From NCBI RefSeq assembly GCF_011067745.1, contig NZ_JAAMPJ010000004.1, forward strand, positions 620,001 through 684,000: a DNA stretch of 64,000 bases, read 5' to 3'. A program made the position numbers and the translations under genes. The stretch comes from Lentzea alba (GTDB lineage Bacteria; Actinomycetota; Actinomycetes; Mycobacteriales; Pseudonocardiaceae). The notes under the pieces are model-generated. The model was not told where the DNA came from. It did not search any database and saw only the letters and a program-made list of their open reading frames with translations. Below, in pieces: positions 8,351 to 17,047 of the stretch (positions within the stretch are counted from its first letter, which is position 1; each line of letters starts with the position of its first letter).

Positions 8351-9575
8351 GCGGGGTTTCCAGCACGGCCGCCGCGTCCAGGGCCAGGTCTTCGCGGTAC
8401 CTCCGCGAGATCACCTGGACGCCGGTCGGCAGCCCGTCCCGCAACCCGGTCGGCACCGCGACCGAGGGCAGTCCGGCGAACGACGTCGCCTCGCACAGCT
8501 TCATCGCCTCGAAGTACTCGGCCAGGGCCTCGGGACCGCGACGGTCCTGGTCCGGTTCGAACGACGGGATCGTCGACACAGGCCCGATCAGCACCGGGTA
8601 CCGGTCGAGCAGCCGTGCCCACTCGCGCTGGATCGCCAGGCGGGTGCCGGTCAGCGTCAGGAACTCGCCGATGTCCAGGCCCGGCCGCACTTCCAGCAGG
8701 TTGCGGGCGTACCCGGCGAGATCCTCGCCGGCGAACGCGACGTACTCGTCGAACTGGAGCGCGATCGGTGTGGAGATCATCCGCATGGCCAGTTCCGACG
8801 CCTCCTCCACGCGCGGCGCAGTGACCGGTTCGACCTCGTAACCCGCGTCCACCAGCCGTTTCGCCGCCTCCTCGACCACCGGGTCACCCGGCACGAAACC
8901 GGCGATCCTCGGTGCGGGTGAGCCGTGGGCGGGCACGGGGACCGCGCGGGGGTCGGCCGGATCGGCGCCGCACAGGAGCGAGTGCACCAGCCGCAGGTCG
9001 GCGACGGTGCGGGCGAGCGGGCCCTCGACCGTCATGACCTGGGTGGGGAACGACGGGTCGGGCTGGCCGTAGATGGTGCCTTGCGGATAGCGGCCGTAGC
9101 TGGGCTTCAGCGCGCAGATGCCGTTCAGGAAGGCCGGCAGGCGCAGCGAGCCGCCTCCGTCGTTGCCGATCCCGATGCGCACCATGCCCGTGGCGACGGC
9201 CACCGCGTCGCCGCCGGAGCTGCCACCGGGTGACTTCGAGGCGTCCCACGGGTTGATGGTGTGCCCGGCCAGTTCGCTGTACGTGTGCATGCCACGGGCG
9301 TTCAGCGTCGGCATGTTCGCGTGCCCGATCGGTGTCGCCCCCGCCGCCCGCAGCCGGGCGACGATCGGCGCGTCGGACGACTTCACGTTGCCCGTCAACG
9401 ACTTCAGGCCGTGCGTGGTGGCGGCGCCCGCGACGTCGATGTTGGCCTTGACCGAGAACGTGACTCCGGCGAGCGGGCCGACTGCCTCGTCCGGCACGTC
9501 GAACACCGTGGTCAACGCGTTGTACACCGGGTTCAGGGCTTCGATCAGCTGCAACTGCTCAGTGAACATCCCCAT
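8325..9575 (-). CDS. Amidase-signature family hydrolase
   Basis: About 416 residues. It carries the amidase-signature triad: Lys in FSVKANID (~43), the cis-Ser in the GGSSGGDAV loop, and the nucleophile Ser in DGGGSLRLPA. The family hydrolyses C-N amide bonds (GatA, indoleacetamide or fatty amides); specificity is not visible, and no gatB/gatC neighbours exist, so it is not part of the tRNA amidotransferase. Two ATGs are close: 9575 has GGAG only one base away, while 9569 has it at a normal distance, so translation probably begins at 9569. It lies 60 bp downstream of the ricin/beta-helix gene on the same strand. Confidence 0.88.
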   Translation of the reverse strand: MGMFTEQLQLIEALNPVYNALTTVFDVPDEAVGPLAGVTFSVKANIDVAGAATTHGLKSLTGNVKSSDAPIVARLRAAGATPIGHANMPTLNARGMHTYSELAGHTINPWDASKSPGGSSGGDAVAVATGMVRIGIGNDGGGSLRLPAFLNGICALKPSYGRYPQGTIYGQPDPSFPTQVMTVEGPLARTVADLRLVHSLLCGADPADPRAVPVPAHGSPAPRIAGFVPGDPVVEEAAKRLVDAGYEVEPVTAPRVEEASELAMRMISTPIALQFDEYVAFAGEDLAGYARNLLEVRPGLDIGEFLTLTGTRLAIQREWARLLDRYPVLIGPVSTIPSFEPDQDRRGPEALAEYFEAMKLCEATSFAGLPSVAVPTGLRDGLPTGVQVISRRYREDLALDAAAVLETPLSPAVSAG

Positions 9576-9635
9576 GCTCCAGTCTATGCGGACCAGAGCA
9601 CGGGGATGCGCAGTCGAAAACCGCTCAGCGGAACA

Positions 9636-11798
9636 TCACGGGTAATTCGCCAGATAGGCCTCGGTAGAACCAGCGGTCACCCGGCCGCCCGAGTTGTTGA
9701 TGATGCGCTCGATGGTGCCCTTGCCGCCCAACGAGATCGTCACCATGCTGTGGAACCTCACACCCGGAGTGTTCGGCACCTCGAACGCCCGATCGGCCAC
9801 CACGCTTGGGTTGGCGTTGGCGAAGATATAACTGCCGAGGCCCCACGCCTCGTGCGTTGTGACGTTGTTGGACACCTTGTACGCCGCGTAGCCGCGCGTC
9901 GAGCCGTTCATCCACGCCGCCTGGTTGGGCACCTCGTACGGCATTTCGTTCTGGTAGAAGTACGTCCGGCCGCCCTGGCCGTTCCAGATGGTCTGGTACT
10001 TCTGGTAGTGCTCGACGAACAGGCCGTACATCGTCACGTTGTTGCCGTTGACGATCAGGCCGGTGTCGGCCCTGTTGACGTCCCAGCCGACACCGATGGA
10101 GTGGTCGCCGCGCCACAGCCAGAGGTGGTCGCCGATCACGTCGTAGCTGTTGACCACCAACGACGTCGTGGCCCGCCCGACGGCCGAACCGCCGATGCGC
10201 ACGTACAGGTCGTGCACCGACGTCGGGTTGGCCTGGTGGCGTGCCGTGCTGCCGGGGGCGCCGATCTGCATCAGCAGCGGCGAGTTGGTCGGGGCCGCGT
10301 CGATGAGCAGGCCGGCGACCTTCACACCGTCCACATCGGCCACGTCGAGCGCCATGTTCCCGTTGGTGGGCATGATGGTCGCGAGACCTAGACCCATCAC
10401 GACGGTGTCCGGGCGAGTGACCCGGATCGGCTCGCTGACCTGGTGGATGCCGGGCTGGAACAGCAGGTTCTTGCCCGCCGCGAGCTGCTGGTTGATCGTC
10501 GCCGCCGACGTGCCCGGCTTGACCACGTAGAACTGCGAGATCGGGATGTTGGTGCCCTGCTGGTTGCCGCTCGCCCACGTGGTGCCGCTGGAGTTGCTGC
10601 GCAGCGCGGGGACGAAGACGTTGTACTTGCCGGCGCCGTCGATGTTCAGGAACGGCTTCTCACGCACGACAGGGGTTTGCGCGACGGTGGTGTACGGCGG
10701 CTCGGGGAACGTGTTCTGCGGGGCGTTGCGGGCGCCGACGAAGACCATGTTCCAGTTCTCGCCGGTCCACGAACCCCACTCGGTGTTGCGCGACAGCCAC
10801 TGCTGCTGACTGCCAGAGCGGACCTGGCCCGTCACCACGGAGTCGGCCAGGAAACCGCCGCTGGACCAGCCGTTGTCGTCGAGCTGCATGTTGCCGTAGA
10901 CGTGCGTGCGGCGCATCGCGGACGCCTGCGAGACGGCCCACGTGTTGGTGCCGCCCGGCGGGCGGATCGCGAGGTTCTCCGCGCCACGCCAGAAGTTGTG
11001 GGTCGCGTTGCCCTCGAACCAGTCGGCCTCGACGTGCACCTGGCCGTTGATCGTCACCTGGTCCGGGTTCAGGCCGAGCCCGAGCACCTGGGTGAAGAAG
11101 CCGATGTTCACGTCGACGTTGTAGGTGCCCGGCTTGAAGAAGATCGCGAACCGGCGCGCGTCGTACTGACCCTCTTCCTGCTGCCGGAAGACGTCGTTGA
11201 GGCGCGTTTGGATGGTGCTCGCGGACATCGACGGGTCGAAGATCAGCACGTTCGGGCCGAAGTCGGGCGCCTCGGGGTCCGGCGGCGCAGGGGTGCCGAG
11301 CCGGAACGCCTGGGCGTTCGTGCCGTTGCAGGTGTACTGGACCAGCTGGACGTCACCGGTGGAGGCACCCGGCACGTCCAGGCACTTCCCGCTGTGGCGG
11401 CTGACGAACCGGTAGGTGTCCGTGCCGACCTGCTCGGGACGCCATTGCTGGTTGTTGGCGCTGAAGTTCTGCCACATGTGGATCGCCGCGTTGTCCGCGG
11501 TGGAGACGTTGGAAACGTCCCAGACCGAGCCCTCGCCGACGGTGAAGTAACCGTCGCTCGTGGGCGTGAACTTCCAGGTCTGTCCAGTGCAGCTCTGTTG
11601 GCGGAGTTGTGCGCCGTTCGCCGTTCCCTGCGACTCCACGCACTTTCCGCTGCCGACGTTCGTCACCTGATAAGCGGTTCCGGGCACCACGTCGGCCTGC
11701 GCCGCGACCGTCCACACCGGAACGATCGCTGCTGCCGCCAACGCTGCCACCAGCAGGGGGATTCTCACGGGTGCCAGGGTGGGGGCGGTTTGTTGCAA
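9636..11798 (-). CDS. Secreted ricin-type lectin plus tandem parallel beta-helix protein
   Basis: Up to 720 residues. After the signal peptide (VPVWTVAAQA) comes a ricin B/CBM13 trefoil (~38-165, repeats ending Q-x-W such as GQTWKF and NQQWRP), a short Pro-rich linker, and about 540 residues of parallel beta-helix. It looks like two helices (~175-415 and ~430-720) because the start-like phrase 'V.PGT...I...L' recurs; this double arrangement recalls GH55 glucanases. Streptomyces relatives are usually annotated as 'coagulation factor 5/8 domain' proteins, though no discoidin domain is visible. A polysaccharide hydrolase or lyase role is inferred. The 11798 start is a TTG; a GTG at 11768 immediately before the hydrophobic segment is equally plausible, and neither has a clear ribosome site. 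Confidence 0.75.
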   Translation of the reverse strand: MQQTAPTLAPVRIPLLVAALAAAAIVPVWTVAAQADVVPGTAYQVTNVGSGKCVESQGTANGAQLRQQSCTGQTWKFTPTSDGYFTVGEGSVWDVSNVSTADNAAIHMWQNFSANNQQWRPEQVGTDTYRFVSRHSGKCLDVPGASTGDVQLVQYTCNGTNAQAFRLGTPAPPDPEAPDFGPNVLIFDPSMSASTIQTRLNDVFRQQEEGQYDARRFAIFFKPGTYNVDVNIGFFTQVLGLGLNPDQVTINGQVHVEADWFEGNATHNFWRGAENLAIRPPGGTNTWAVSQASAMRRTHVYGNMQLDDNGWSSGGFLADSVVTGQVRSGSQQQWLSRNTEWGSWTGENWNMVFVGARNAPQNTFPEPPYTTVAQTPVVREKPFLNIDGAGKYNVFVPALRSNSSGTTWASGNQQGTNIPISQFYVVKPGTSAATINQQLAAGKNLLFQPGIHQVSEPIRVTRPDTVVMGLGLATIMPTNGNMALDVADVDGVKVAGLLIDAAPTNSPLLMQIGAPGSTARHQANPTSVHDLYVRIGGSAVGRATTSLVVNSYDVIGDHLWLWRGDHSIGVGWDVNRADTGLIVNGNNVTMYGLFVEHYQKYQTIWNGQGGRTYFYQNEMPYEVPNQAAWMNGSTRGYAAYKVSNNVTTHEAWGLGSYIFANANPSVVADRAFEVPNTPGVRFHSMVTISLGGKGTIERIINNSGGRVTAGSTEAYLANYP

Positions 11799-11837
11799 CC
11801 GTCAACGAACCTAACTGTTTCCGGTCGGGTTCCGGTA

Positions 11838-11857
11838 TTGACAAATGATTTTGTCAA
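11838..11857. promoter_or_regulatory. Perfect inverted repeat TTGACAAA-TGAT-TTTGTCAA at the ArsR gene start
   Basis: Eight-base arms (11838-11845 and 11850-11857) match perfectly around 4 nt. The dyad covers the ATG at 11845 and contains TTGACA, a canonical -35 hexamer. This is the expected shape of an ArsR-family operator, so the regulator probably represses itself and the SRPBCC gene. Confidence 0.65.
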
Positions 11858-12372
11858 ATGAGACCGTGCTGGGCGTGGAGCTGTCACCGTTGCGCAGGTC
11901 GCTGCTGGAGCTGCTGAAGTCGCCCGCCTCGGCGACCCAGCTCGCGGCGGCCCTCGACCTGCCCCGGCAACGGGTCAACTACCACGTGCGAGCCCTGGAG
12001 CAGGCAGGACTGGTCGAGCTGGTCGAGGAGCGCCAGCGCCGCGGCTGCGTCGAACGAGTCCTGCGCGCCCGGCCCGGCCGCGAGATCGCCGCCGACGTCC
12101 AGGATCAGTTCGCCGCGACGCACCTGGTGTCCGTCGCCGAGGACACGGCACGCGAGGTCTCGCGGATGTCGGGTGCCGCGGCGGACGCGGGAAAGCGTTT
12201 GCTCACGTTCACCGTGGAGACGACGGTCCGCTTCGGCGCGCCCGGTGCCATCCACGAGTTCACCAGCGACCTGGCCGAAGCGGTGCGGCAGATCGCCTTG
12301 AAGTACGACACCGAGTCAGGCCGCCCGTACCGGGTGGTCGCGATGGGCCATCCGGGAGTCGCAGATGGATGA
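11845..12372 (+). CDS. ArsR-family winged-helix transcriptional regulator
   Basis: 175 residues. The N-terminal ~75 residues form a winged helix of the helix_turn_helix_5 kind (SPLRRSLLELLKSPASATQ, recognition helix around RQRVNYHVRALEQAGLVEL). The C-terminal half is helical and lacks the Cys clusters of metal-sensing ArsR proteins, so it senses something else. It overlaps the SRPBCC gene by 8 bp, a common pairing in which the regulator controls its SRPBCC partner. The ATG at 11845 is inside the perfect dyad at 11838-11857, suggesting tight autoregulation and perhaps a leaderless message; GTG codons at 11866 and 11875 are alternatives. Confidence 0.82.
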   Translation: MILSNETVLGVELSPLRRSLLELLKSPASATQLAAALDLPRQRVNYHVRALEQAGLVELVEERQRRGCVERVLRARPGREIAADVQDQFAATHLVSVAEDTAREVSRMSGAAADAGKRLLTFTVETTVRFGAPGAIHEFTSDLAEAVRQIALKYDTESGRPYRVVAMGHPGVADG

Positions 12373-12928
12373 CGAGGGCGTGCGGATCGAGATCACGGTG
12401 GCCGCGCCGGTCGACGAGGTGTGGCAGTCGTTCCGCGACAAGCAGAAGATCCGGCACTGGCACGGTTGGGACATCCCCGAGCTCGACGCCGAGATCGACC
12501 ACATCTACTTCCAGAACGCCGAGGAGGACGGCACCACGCTGATCGTCCACGGCCACGACACGTTCGCGCTGACGCCGGTCCCCGAGGGCACCCGCGTCGT
12601 GCTCACCCGCGCGCCCAAGGGCACCTCGCCCGAATGGGACGACTACTACGACGACATCACCGAGGGCTGGATCACCTTCCTGCACCAGCTCAAGTTCGCG
12701 CACGAGTTCCACCCCGGTGAGGCCCGCCGCACGCTGTTCTGGCCGGCTCAGGTCGATCTCGGCGTGTCGGGCAAGCCGTTCTTCTCCGCGGCCAACCAGA
12801 GCGGCCAGGTGATCGAGGAGTGGGGCCCCGGATTGCTGGTCACCTGCCCGAAGATGACCGTCGTGACGACCTACGGGTTCTCCGACGACGAGCTTGAGGC
12901 GTTGCGCCAGAAGGGTGACGCCTCGTAA
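12365..12928 (+). CDS. SRPBCC (AHSA1-type START-fold) protein
   Basis: 187 residues. Begins with the typical SRPBCC strand 'RIEITVAAPVDEVWQSF' and has Trp residues at expected cavity positions (HWHGWDIPELDAEID, EGWITFLHQLKFAHEF). The helix-grip fold binds hydrophobic ligands; AHSA1 members are often paired with ArsR regulators. The second half is longer than a minimal domain and contains no catalytic motif I can name. Translation is coupled to the regulator by the 8-bp overlap. Confidence 0.8.
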   Translation: MDDEGVRIEITVAAPVDEVWQSFRDKQKIRHWHGWDIPELDAEIDHIYFQNAEEDGTTLIVHGHDTFALTPVPEGTRVVLTRAPKGTSPEWDDYYDDITEGWITFLHQLKFAHEFHPGEARRTLFWPAQVDLGVSGKPFFSAANQSGQVIEEWGPGLLVTCPKMTVVTTYGFSDDELEALRQKGDAS

Positions 12929-12958
12929 TAGCTGAAGCCATGATCACGATGTGATGGC

Positions 12959-13555
12959 GTGGGCTACGAGTACGACGTCTTCCTGAGCTACACCCGCCGC
13001 GGCGGCGGTGAGATGTGGGTGCGGGAGCACTTCCACCGTGCTCTGAAGGACTGGCTCGGCAACGAGATGGGCTTCGACCCGCGGATCTTCGTGGACTGGG
13101 GCCAGGAGACCGGGGTGGCGTGGCCCGAGAACCTGGAACGCGCGTTGTTGCGTTCGAAGGTGATGGTCGCCGTCTTCTCACCGCCGTACTTCCGCTCGCC
13201 GTGGTGCCGTGCCGAGTGGGAGAGCATGCTCGAACGTCACCGCGTGCTCGGCTACGGCACCGCGGACCAGCCGCGGCAGCTGGTGCTGCCCGTCCGTTAT
13301 GCCGATGGCCGGCACTACCCGCCTGAGGCACACGCCACCCAACAACGGGACTTCACGTCGTGGAACCTGCCTCTCGCCTACGAGGTCTACAGCCGCTCGG
13401 CCAACTACGAGCACTTCCTGACCGCCGTGCAGGAGCTGGCGAAAGAGGTGGCGGAGCGGATCGAGGAAGCGCCACCGTGGGATCCGGCGTGGCAGGTGGT
13501 GCGGCCCCCGCTGGATCTGACGACGGTGCCGCCCGGTCCGTTGCCGAGGCTGTGA
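12959..13555 (+). CDS. TIR-domain protein with putative NADase glutamate
   Basis: 198 residues from a GTG start (the nearby ATG is out of frame). The TIR fold occupies ~1-150: strand A YDVFLSYTRR, the BB-loop region DPRIFVDWGQETG, strand D VMVAVFSPPYF, and the SPWCRAEW motif whose Glu86 sits where TIR NADases carry their catalytic Glu. The remaining ~45 residues are a charged helix (ELAKEVAERIEE) and a Pro-rich tail that could contact a partner. No membrane segment. The stop is 7 bp before the ATPase gene, whose GAGG site overlaps this stop, so both are made together. NAD-cleaving or nucleotide-signal activity is inferred from the residue, not shown. Confidence 0.85.
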   Translation: MGYEYDVFLSYTRRGGGEMWVREHFHRALKDWLGNEMGFDPRIFVDWGQETGVAWPENLERALLRSKVMVAVFSPPYFRSPWCRAEWESMLERHRVLGYGTADQPRQLVLPVRYADGRHYPPEAHATQQRDFTSWNLPLAYEVYSRSANYEHFLTAVQELAKEVAERIEEAPPWDPAWQVVRPPLDLTTVPPGPLPRL

Positions 13556-13562
13556 GGCTGCC

Positions 13563-15872
13563 GTGATCGTCACGTTCTACTCGTACAAGGGCGGCGTTGG
13601 CCGCTCCTTCTGCCTGGCCAACGTCGCCGTGCAGCTCGCGCGCTGGGGCAACCGCGTGCTGTGCGTGGACTTCGACCTCGACGCGCCCGGCCTGCACGAA
13701 TACTTCAAGCCGTACATCTCGTCGTTGCACGACGGTGGCTTGGTCGAGGTCATCACCGGCGATGCCGACTGGACCGACGTCGTGGAGCCCGTCTCCGTGC
13801 CGGACGCCGACAACCTGTCGCTGCTGACAGCGGGCGCGATGAACTCCTCCTACCCCGACCGTGCGCAAGCGTTGTCGTGGCCGGAGCTGTTCGCCGACCA
13901 CGACCTGGGCTGGCGGTTCGAGAAGATCCGCGCGGAGTGGGAAGAGGAGTTCGACTACGTCCTGATCGACAGCCGCACCGGTATCACCGACATCGGTGGC
14001 ATCTGCACCGCGCAACTGCCGGACATCTTGGTGTTGTGCGCCGCGCCGAACCGACAGAACCTCGCCGGCACGCTGGACGTCGCCCGCCGCGCGGCGGAAG
14101 CGCGCGATCGGCTGCCCTACGACCGAGCCGGGTTGCTGTACCTGCCGGTGGTGTCGCGGTTCGACAGCAAGGAGGAGTACGAACGGGCGCGGGCGTGGCG
14201 GACGACGATGGCGGAGCAGTTCGCGCCGTTGTACGCGAGCTGGCTGCCTGCTGACCAGGGTGACGACCAGGCCGAGTTGGGGCTGGTCGAGCGCACCACG
14301 GTGCCGTACCTGCCGTACTGGAGTTTCGGCGAGGAAATCGCGGTCGTCGACGAACGCAGCGGCAGCCCCGACACCGTGTCGTACTACATGGACAACATCG
14401 CTGCATTGCTCGCGCACCGGCTCGCGGACGCCGATGTGCTGGTGAGCAGCCGCGACACCTATGTCTCGGCGGCTCGGGAACGCGGTCAGCGTGAGTCCGG
14501 CCAGGGTTTCCGCTACGACGTCCTGGTGCACGGCACCTCCGAGCGGGCCGTGGAGCTGCACAACGACCTGGTGGAACTCGGGGTGCGGGCGGTGCGGGGA
14601 CGGCTGGCGGAGGTGTCGATGGTGTGGCACTTCGTGATCGTCGACCCGCCGGCGCGGGCATCGGCCGGGATCCAGGAGATTCTGGACCAGGTGCAGCTCG
14701 ACCCCGGCCGGCTGGTGATGGTGGTCGGAGAGGTGTCGAAACAGCTCTCGTCGGCACACCCGATCAGCGGGTCGGCCGTTGACGTGGTGAGCGCGGTGCC
14801 CGCCGAGAACATGGGACAGCATTGGGGAGACGTGCTCGTCTCGGCCGCCCGCGTGCTCCAGTCCCAGAGTGATCTTGTTGGTGCCCACGCGCTGGCCGTT
14901 CGAGCGGTGGAGGCCATGCAGACGCCGATTCGGGCGTCGCTGCTGCGCGGAGAGCTGGCGAAGGACCTCGGCCTGCTGCGGGAGGCGGAAACCGTCCTGG
15001 ACCGCGTGCTGAACACCTTGCCGTCGGACTCAGTCGAAGCGCAGCGCGCACACCGGTTGCTAGGCGAGATCCACCGGGACAGGGGCGACATCGGGTCGGC
15101 GATCGACCACTTCGATGCGGTGCTGGAGGCCGGCGGCAGCGATCGGGAGCATGCGCTCGTGCACCGCGAACTCGCGCGGATGGAGCTGCGGACCGGGGAC
15201 ACCAACCTCGCGCTGCGGCATCTGGAGGAAGCGCGGATGAAGGCCGCCGGCGACCTCTTGCTGGAGGCGCAGCTTGCGTTCGAGCTGGGCACGTTGCTGG
15301 TCGACAGCGGCGACTTCGAGGCGGCTGGTCGGCAGTTGGTCGACGCGGTCGAGCGGAACTCGTTGCCGGTCGCCGACCAGGTCACCGCGTTGCGTCAGCT
15401 CTCGTATCTGGAGAGCGTTGCCGGGAGACGGCTCGGGGCCACGGACTACCTGCGGCGCGCCTATGACGAGGCGGTGCAGCCTGAGGACAAGGCCGACATC
15501 GTCATCGAGCTCGCTCGGCTGCAGGGCGATCTCGACGGGATCCAGGAGGTCACGACCGCCCTCCAGGCGCTCGATCCCGACAATCTCGTCGCGATGGCGA
15601 GGCTGCTGGAAGCGCTGGGCAATCTCCATCTCGACGTGGGTCGGCCGGAACAGGCTAGAGAGGCGTTCAGCGATGCCTATGACGTGTTCCGCCGCCTCGA
15701 CGATCGAGCGGGGCAGGTGCGCGCGTTGATCGGCCTGACCATGGCTCTGCGTTTCATCGAGATCACCCTCGCCCAGAGAAGTTGGAGCGAGGCGTGGCGG
15801 TTGCTAACGCGGTTGCGCGGGCCCGAAGCTGATCTGTTGCGGCGTCAGCTGGACGCGATCGAGCCGAAGTAG
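13563..15872 (+). CDS. KGGVGR-variant MinD/ParA-type ATPase with central domain and C-terminal TPR array
   Basis: 769 residues. The N-terminus (FYSYKGGVGRS) is the 'KGGVGR' deviant Walker A: the signature Lys9 is kept but the canonical Walker Lys is Arg14. DFDLDAPG (~36-43) and DYVLIDSRTG (~131-140) complete the SIMIBI ATPase (~1-300). Residues ~308-440 form an unrecognised alpha/beta domain (VLVHGTSERAVEL, WHFVIVDPPARASAG). Residues ~440-760 are TPR-like helix pairs, a protein-binding scaffold. Partner of the upstream TIR protein. In the actinomycete Fxs systems a TIR-like protein and a KGGVGR/TPR protein (FxsT) also occur together, so this may be a relative. It overlaps the convergent oxidase by 28 bp. 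Not a plasmid partition protein: no ParB or parS is seen. Confidence 0.85.
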   Translation: MIVTFYSYKGGVGRSFCLANVAVQLARWGNRVLCVDFDLDAPGLHEYFKPYISSLHDGGLVEVITGDADWTDVVEPVSVPDADNLSLLTAGAMNSSYPDRAQALSWPELFADHDLGWRFEKIRAEWEEEFDYVLIDSRTGITDIGGICTAQLPDILVLCAAPNRQNLAGTLDVARRAAEARDRLPYDRAGLLYLPVVSRFDSKEEYERARAWRTTMAEQFAPLYASWLPADQGDDQAELGLVERTTVPYLPYWSFGEEIAVVDERSGSPDTVSYYMDNIAALLAHRLADADVLVSSRDTYVSAARERGQRESGQGFRYDVLVHGTSERAVELHNDLVELGVRAVRGRLAEVSMVWHFVIVDPPARASAGIQEILDQVQLDPGRLVMVVGEVSKQLSSAHPISGSAVDVVSAVPAENMGQHWGDVLVSAARVLQSQSDLVGAHALAVRAVEAMQTPIRASLLRGELAKDLGLLREAETVLDRVLNTLPSDSVEAQRAHRLLGEIHRDRGDIGSAIDHFDAVLEAGGSDREHALVHRELARMELRTGDTNLALRHLEEARMKAAGDLLLEAQLAFELGTLLVDSGDFEAAGRQLVDAVERNSLPVADQVTALRQLSYLESVAGRRLGATDYLRRAYDEAVQPEDKADIVIELARLQGDLDGIQEVTTALQALDPDNLVAMARLLEALGNLHLDVGRPEQAREAFSDAYDVFRRLDDRAGQVRALIGLTMALRFIEITLAQRSWSEAWRLLTRLRGPEADLLRRQLDAIEPK

Positions 15873-17047
15873 CGGGTCAGGAAGTCGTTGCGGAACACGC
15901 CTTTCGGGTCGTGTTCGTTGATCAGCGCGCGGAAGGCGTCCCACTGCGGGTACCGAGCGGACAGCAGCATCGGCGGCACGGTGAACAGCTTGCCCCAGTG
16001 CGGCCGCGGCGCGATCGCCTCCTCCAACCGAGGCAGCAGGGCGAGCACAGCAGGAGTGTTCGGCACCCACGTGAAGTGGATCGCGAGGCTGTCGCGGTCG
16101 TAGGCCGGGCTGAGCCACTGCGGCTCGGCCGACACCGTGCGGATCTCGCAGGCCTGCACCAGCGGCGAGATCACAGTGGACATCTCGGCCAGCGCCCGCA
16201 ACGCCGTGACCGCGCGGGTGCGCGGGACGAAGTACTCGGTCTGCAGCTCCTGCCCTACCGACGGCGTGAACTCGGCGCGGAAGTGGGGGAGCCGCTCGTG
16301 CCACGGTCCGGGCACGCCACCCTGCAGCGTGCAGCGCGAGGGCGGCTGTCCGACGACCGGGTGCCGCGGGCCGTCGGCAGGCCTGCCGGGGAAGGTGAAC
16401 GGCTCGTCGCCCACGCGGTGCTTCACCCACAGCGTCGCGCCGCCCTGCCAGTCGATGAACGCGCTCACGCTGTAGGCGCCGTCGAAGATCTGTTCCGCCT
16501 GGACGAGCAGCGTCGTCCAGGCGACGTCCTCGTAGACGGTCTGGGCCACCTCGAACGACGGCACCACGTCCAGCGTCACCGTCGTGATCACGCCCAGGCC
16601 GCCGAGCGACACCGGGGCGCCCGCGGACGTCAGCTCGACGACAGACCCGTCCGCGCGCATCACCTCGACGGCGGTGACCGCTCCGGCCAGCGAGCAGCCG
16701 CCGGAGCCGTGGGTGGCGGTGGCGATCGCGCCGGCGATGGTGATGTGCGGCAACGACGGCAGCGTGTGCAGGGCCAGGCCCGCGTCGAACAGCCTCGGCG
16801 CCAGCTGGGCGAGGGTCATGCCCGCGCTGACCCGGACGCTGCGGCCCGACACCTCGAAGACCTCGGGCATGCCCGCCAGCGACACCAGGGTGCCCGTCGT
16901 GTCGGCGACGGGGCTGAACGAGTGCCCGGACCCGACGACGTGCACCGCGGACGATCCGCGGACGATCGCGCGCAGGTCGTCGGCCGAGGTCGGCGTCACG
17001 GCCTGAGCCGCGGTGAACGTGACGTTGCCCGCCCAGTTGGTCTTCAT
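15845..17047 (-). CDS. aldO: Alditol oxidase (xylitol/sorbitol oxidase, covalent FAD)
   Basis: 400 residues, close to Streptomyces AldO in length and sequence. The N-terminus TNWAGNVTFTA, the flavin site GSGHSFSPV with His42 as probable covalent FAD attachment, LPHITIAGAIATATHGSG, and the substrate-domain motif GVPGPWHERLPHFRAEFTPS are all recognisable, as is HWGKLFTVP near the end. AldO oxidises terminal hydroxyls of polyols such as xylitol and sorbitol to aldoses, giving H2O2. The ATG overlaps the stop of the transporter ATPase gene by 4 bp, making it the last cistron of the ABC operon, so it probably acts on what that transporter brings in. No signal peptide. Confidence 0.88.
   Translation of the reverse strand: MKTNWAGNVTFTAAQAVTPTSADDLRAIVRGSSAVHVVGSGHSFSPVADTTGTLVSLAGMPEVFEVSGRSVRVSAGMTLAQLAPRLFDAGLALHTLPSLPHITIAGAIATATHGSGGCSLAGAVTAVEVMRADGSVVELTSAGAPVSLGGLGVITTVTLDVVPSFEVAQTVYEDVAWTTLLVQAEQIFDGAYSVSAFIDWQGGATLWVKHRVGDEPFTFPGRPADGPRHPVVGQPPSRCTLQGGVPGPWHERLPHFRAEFTPSVGQELQTEYFVPRTRAVTALRALAEMSTVISPLVQACEIRTVSAEPQWLSPAYDRDSLAIHFTWVPNTPAVLALLPRLEEAIAPRPHWGKLFTVPPMLLSARYPQWDAFRALINEHDPKGVFRNDFLTRYFGSIASS

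Noticed and set aside
8325..9575. GatA of the tRNA amidotransferase
   Set aside because: No gatB/gatC neighbours and length below GatA; general amidase-signature enzyme is the safer call.
9636..11798. F5/8 type C (discoidin) protein, the usual database label for relatives
   Set aside because: The visible modules are a ricin trefoil and beta-helix; no discoidin motif was found.
13563..14500. Plasmid partition ParA suggested by the MinD-like ATPase
   Set aside because: KGGVGR variant, TPR fusion and TIR neighbour; no ParB gene or parS-like repeat nearby.
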